Shown: positions 20,526 through 20,604 of the stretch, piece by piece
How positions within the stretch are numbered: the stretch's first letter is position 1
How the letters are laid out: every line of letters begins with the position of its first letter
NCBI GenBank assembly: GCA_009760855.2
Contig: WPIO01000598.1
Location: forward strand, 1 to 20,604
Length of the DNA stretch: 20,604 nucleotides
DNA from: Cristatella mucedo
Taxonomy: Eukaryota > Bryozoa > Phylactolaemata > Cristatellidae
Direction of reading: 5' to 3'
Position numbers and translations under genes: made by a program
The notes under the pieces: model-generated
What the model was told of the DNA's origin: nothing
Database searches by the model: none
What the model saw: the letters and a program-made list of their open reading frames with translations, nothing else

Positions 20526-20604
20526 CGACATGCAGATTTGAAGTTTCTACATATTCCGCGATCTGCTGCGAACTCGTGCGAAAATGTGTTATTTTCGTGC
20601 GAAA
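20526..20604. repeat. Partial family B monomer at the window end
   Basis: CTCGACATGCAGATTTGAAG through TTCGTGCGAAA, with all three TGCGAA boxes in normal spacing apart from one extra A before TGTGTTATT. The array clearly continues beyond the window, so its true length and right flank are unknown. Confidence 0.85.

Larger units (their letters stand above)
6547..20604. repeat. Satellite domain B: ~113 similar 124-bp monomers
   Basis: Head-to-tail array with an almost invariant 124-bp period: the GTGCGAAATG box recurs at 8015, 8139, 8263, 8387, 8511, 8635, 8759, 8883 and 9007, and so on. Monomers are far more alike than in domain A. Variation is concentrated at a few switch positions: AAACAAGG or AAACATGG; CCAGCCAGCACAC, CAAGCGCAC, CCAGGGCAC or CAGTCAGC; GACATGCAG, GACACGCAG or GAAATGCAG; and GAAGTTTCTACATATT or GAACTTTCTAGATATT. 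The period is 1 mod 3, so a reading frame cycles through three phases. This yields many overlapping open frames, often 87 codons long, that are artefacts of the repeat. No unique DNA longer than a few tens of bases interrupts the array. Confidence 0.95.

Noticed and set aside
6547-20604. Apparent covariation GAAG...CTACAT against GAAC...CTAGAT, resembling a G-C to C-G base-pair swap
   Set aside because: Mixed forms exist (GAAC with CTACAT near 9197 and 16571; GAAG with CTAGAT near 10766 and 17328), and the flanking bases do not extend a stem. Treated as linked subtype markers.
1-20604. CRISPR-like direct repeats
   Set aside because: There is no alternation of constant repeats and unique spacers: the whole 124-bp unit is repeated, with no cas-like genes. 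Period and scale are those of a eukaryotic satellite.
1-20604. Telomeric repeats, rDNA, histone or other tandem gene arrays
   Set aside because: No TTAGG- or TTAGGG-type runs, no recognisable rRNA segments and no conserved protein motifs were seen on either strand.

Overview
This window is satellite DNA from end to end. A tandem repeat with a basic period of about 124 bp fills positions 1 to 20604, and I find no supportable protein gene, RNA gene, transposon, CRISPR array, promoter or terminator. The organisation (long head-to-tail arrays, higher-order repeat units, a sharp change between two monomer families) is that of eukaryotic centromeric or pericentromeric heterochromatin. I do not recognise the satellite and cannot name the species. 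A clean monomer (14872-14995) is 50% G+C by hand count and carries 11 CpG where about 8 are expected, so there is no CpG decay. That fits a genome with little CpG methylation, or an array kept young by turnover.

Region 1 (1 to about 6568, family A) is a true higher-order repeat (HOR). Individual monomers differ strongly from each other, but whole blocks of 22-23 monomers recur nearly unchanged: unit 1 at 1-2699 (22 monomers), unit 2 at 2700-5545 (23 monomers), and a shortened, rearranged unit 3 from 5546. Unit 1 lacks 148 bp (one monomer plus about 24 bp) present in unit 2. Inside each unit, monomers 13-23 are an older, edited copy of monomers 1-12, so the HOR is nested.

Region 2 (about 6547 to 20604, family B) is an array of about 113 much more similar monomers, joined to family A in register inside one hybrid monomer. 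The first four monomers are the most diverged, then a faint 8-monomer (992 bp) HOR is visible from 7023 to about 9400. Beyond that the array is nearly uniform apart from truncated monomers, small subtype clusters, one ambiguous base (10699) and patches of 1-10 bp insertions. These become dense from about 19310 to 20525 and look at least partly like sequence or assembly error.

Both families share three conserved elements: a GCAGCA/TGCTGC inverted repeat, two TCTGCTGC boxes 60 bp apart, and three TGCGAA boxes spaced exactly 10 and 20 bp apart. These are the best candidates for functional sites, such as binding sites for a satellite or centromere protein. This is inference from conservation and spacing only.
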